A stretch of 64,000 nt of DNA from Cheilinus undulatus (Eukaryota; Chordata; Actinopteri; Labriformes; Labridae), in assembly GCF_018320785.1 (NCBI RefSeq), contig NC_054867.1:26911855-26975854 (forward strand), in the 5' to 3' direction. Within the stretch, counting starts at the first letter, position 1, and each line of letters begins with the position of its first letter. The translations under genes were made by a program, and so were the position numbers. Positions 62,288 to 64,000 of the stretch are shown piece after piece. Below the pieces are notes generated by a model. That model was not told the DNA's origin. It did no database searches and saw nothing but the letters and a program-made list of their open reading frames with translations.

Positions 62288-63130
62288 AAAATGCTTGAAT
62301 AATAACATAAAGGTGGAAATGGTTAAAAACAGATTAAAAGTGGCAAAAATGGGTTTAAAGAGGCAAAAAAATAGGATAAAAGCAGCAAATTTGGGGGACA
62401 GAAAATGGTAAAAAGTGGTTAAAAACTGGCAAAAATGAGTTAAAAGTGGCAAAATGGTTGGCTTAAGTAAAAAAGAGGTAACCTGACACACCAGATGGAT
62501 TGTTTCACACATCCATCTGGGAAAGATTTAATAAGAAACGTTTGAGAAAAGGCAGAGGCTTTGAAAAATCCCCGGAGTATGATTGGGTGAACATTCTGTC
62601 TGTCACATATCTACGGGCCAATAAGAGCAACAAAACACGTGACGTAGCCGCTATCGAGCTGCGCGTGCGCAGCTACTGAGGAATGACGCTAAACATGGCG
62701 ATTATAGACATGTAAGTACTCGACTTTTGTCGTTTTTGAAAAGAAAACAACTCACTGCTGTTCTTTGTTCCTCTTTTAACAAAGAAATGTTGTCAAGTTC
62801 TGATAAAACTGGCGCTTTAGCAGCATCCACGCTAAGCTCTTCCTCCAAAACTGCACCAGCTCTTGCTGCTGCTTGTTTACGTCACGACTGCTGCACCTGA
62901 AAGTACTGCCCCTTGTCGCTGATTGGTCCTGTCACTTTCTAACCAGGCCCAAACGGTTCAGATGGGACCTTTAGAAGATGGATTCGCCAGTGAGAAACAA
63001 GGAAACGGGCTAACCATCTGCTTTGCAAGGTTAGAAAAGGGGTTAAAAGTAGCAACATTTGGTTAAAAGTGGCAGAAATGGGCAAAATTTGAGTAAAAGT
63101 GACAAACGTGGGTTTAACAGGCTAAACAAG
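62288..63130. repeat. Degenerate ~20-bp minisatellite split by a MITE
   Basis: Units close to GGTTAAAAGTGGCAAAAATG occur at 62288-62470 and again at 63035-63130. The intervening block is the promoter-like MITE 62480-63030. The array was probably continuous before insertion. Confidence 0.7.
62480..63030 (+). mobile_element. Promoter-like MITE (copy 3) with NRF1-like palindrome
   Basis: The left end ACCTGACACACCAGATGGAT and the right end read inward ACCTTGCAAAGCAGATGGT form related inverted termini. A perfect 10-bp hairpin (CCAGATGGAT with ATCCATCTGG) sits at the left end. The interior has GCTGCGCGTGCGCAGC (62657-62672), then AACATGGCG and an ATG frame (MAIID) running into a GTAAGT donor at about 62711. 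Related, more decayed copies lie at 12.8-13.1 kb and 41.2-41.6 kb. It could be mistaken for a gene promoter with its first exon. Confidence 0.6.
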
Positions 63131-63355
63131 CATGGCAGAAATGGGCAGAAACAGGGATAAAAGGAGTTTAAGAATGGCATTTATAAAGAATTTGAACATC
63201 AGAACTGAATAACTTAGCACTGCTAATGGTTACAAGATGAGGTAACTGTTAGCCAGGACACAAGCACTGATTCCGCTGATCCAGTAAGTCACAACTGGGG
63301 AGGGCCCATTCACTGGGTTTGTCAGGCCTGACACTTCGAACTTCCTCAGGATATA

Positions 63356-63600
63356 CTAGCTCCTCACCCTATCTCGTAGGCTGAGCCAAGCCACCCTCCT
63401 GAGGAATCTCATTTTGACAAATTGAACCTGCGATCTTATTCTTTCAGTCATTACCCAGAGCTTATGACCATAGGTAAGGGTTGGAATGAAGATTGATCGG
63501 TACATTGACAGCTTTGCCTTCTGGCTCAGCTCCCTCTTCACCACAACGATGTGGTAGAATGTCTGCAATACTGCCTTTTTTTTAAAAGACATCATAAATC
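63356..63600 (-). pseudogene. LINE reverse-transcriptase C-terminal remnant
   Basis: The minus-strand frame reads VLQTFYHIVVVKRELSQKAK, LSMYRSIFIPTLTYGHKLWV, MTERIRSQVQFVKMRFLRRV and AWLSLRDRVRS. This is the conserved region after the reverse-transcriptase core of fish non-LTR retrotransposons (YxSiyvPtLTYGhElW, MsFLRRVAG-type). It is short and truncated at both ends, so inactive. Confidence 0.85.
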
Positions 63601-64000
63601 AATGTAATCTGATTAAATCTGATTCATTTATAGTGTATAAAAGTCATGAAGGTGCATACCAGAGACTTGCACGGCAGCTTCAAGCAGCAAACATGCTGCC
63701 AGTCTGAAACGGCTTTAAGTGCACAAATGCCATCGATGCCTGCCATCTGTCAACTTTTCTGTTTGCATCTAGTTTTAATAAAAATGGCAGCAGAGCAGCC
63801 AATAACCACAGCTACAGTGGCTACTAGAGGCAGGCAGCTGCAGTATAGTCTAGACAGTGTTTGAGGGAGTGTGGGCCTGAACTGAACCAAGAGATCAGGT
63901 GTTTAATGGTGTAGCTATCCCTAACTGTATTTTTCTGGGGGGTAAAAATATCTTAAGTTGCCCCAAAATGGCCCAACCCCTCCAAAACTTGACAAATGTA

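Overview
The window looks like nuclear DNA of a bony fish, probably a spiny-rayed (percomorph) teleost. It has intron-rich vertebrate genes with canonical GT/AG junctions, AT-rich non-coding DNA, and many fish-type repeats: Tc1-like, hAT-like and TTAA-flanked DNA transposons, tRNA-derived SINEs and LINE fragments. No bacterial, phage or CRISPR features are present. I found no new biological system. The interest lies in gene linkage, splice-site details, and nested or rearranged mobile DNA.

Three protein-coding genes can be read exon by exon. (1) Positions 1-745 (+) hold the last three exons of a Rev-erb-type nuclear receptor (NR1D family, probably the teleost paralogue nr1d4); the DNA-binding part lies to the left of the window. 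(2) Positions 8363-11784 (+) hold a complete 12-exon gene for a seven-span Lifeguard/TMBIM protein, most like FAIM2, with a short N-terminus (about 254 residues). (3) Positions 24253-49649 (-) hold 12 exons of an RBMS-family single-stranded nucleic acid binding protein, best matched to RBMS2. Only the first coding exon (about 20 residues) is missing and should lie beyond 64 kb. faim2 and rbms2 converge tail to tail. The linkage of an NR1D gene, FAIM2 and RBMS2 fits the human 12q13 region; mammals keep FAIM2 and RBMS2 there but no NR1D gene.

Layout: 746-1790 is the nr1d 3' UTR. 1.8-8.3 kb is intergenic, with two candidate CTCF motifs, a decayed Tc1 copy (5.6-6.5 kb) and a ~48-bp inverted repeat (7.4-7.6 kb). 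11.8-15.2 kb holds the faim2 3' UTR, a decayed interspersed repeat and a Tc1 copy split by another repeat. 15.26-18.85 kb is AT-rich DNA that may be a separate rbms2 3'-UTR exon. 18.9-22.2 kb holds a Tc1 copy split by about 2.5 kb of other repeats. The rbms2 introns (24.3-49.5 kb) carry a TTAA-flanked MITE, a hAT-like element with 8-bp target duplications, a SINE with perfect target duplications, and a 1.7-kb GGGCCC-ended element. 49.65-64 kb is probably rbms2 intron 1, with a second GGGCCC-ended element, a SINE, LINE reverse-transcriptase remnants, and a promoter-like MITE lying inside a minisatellite.
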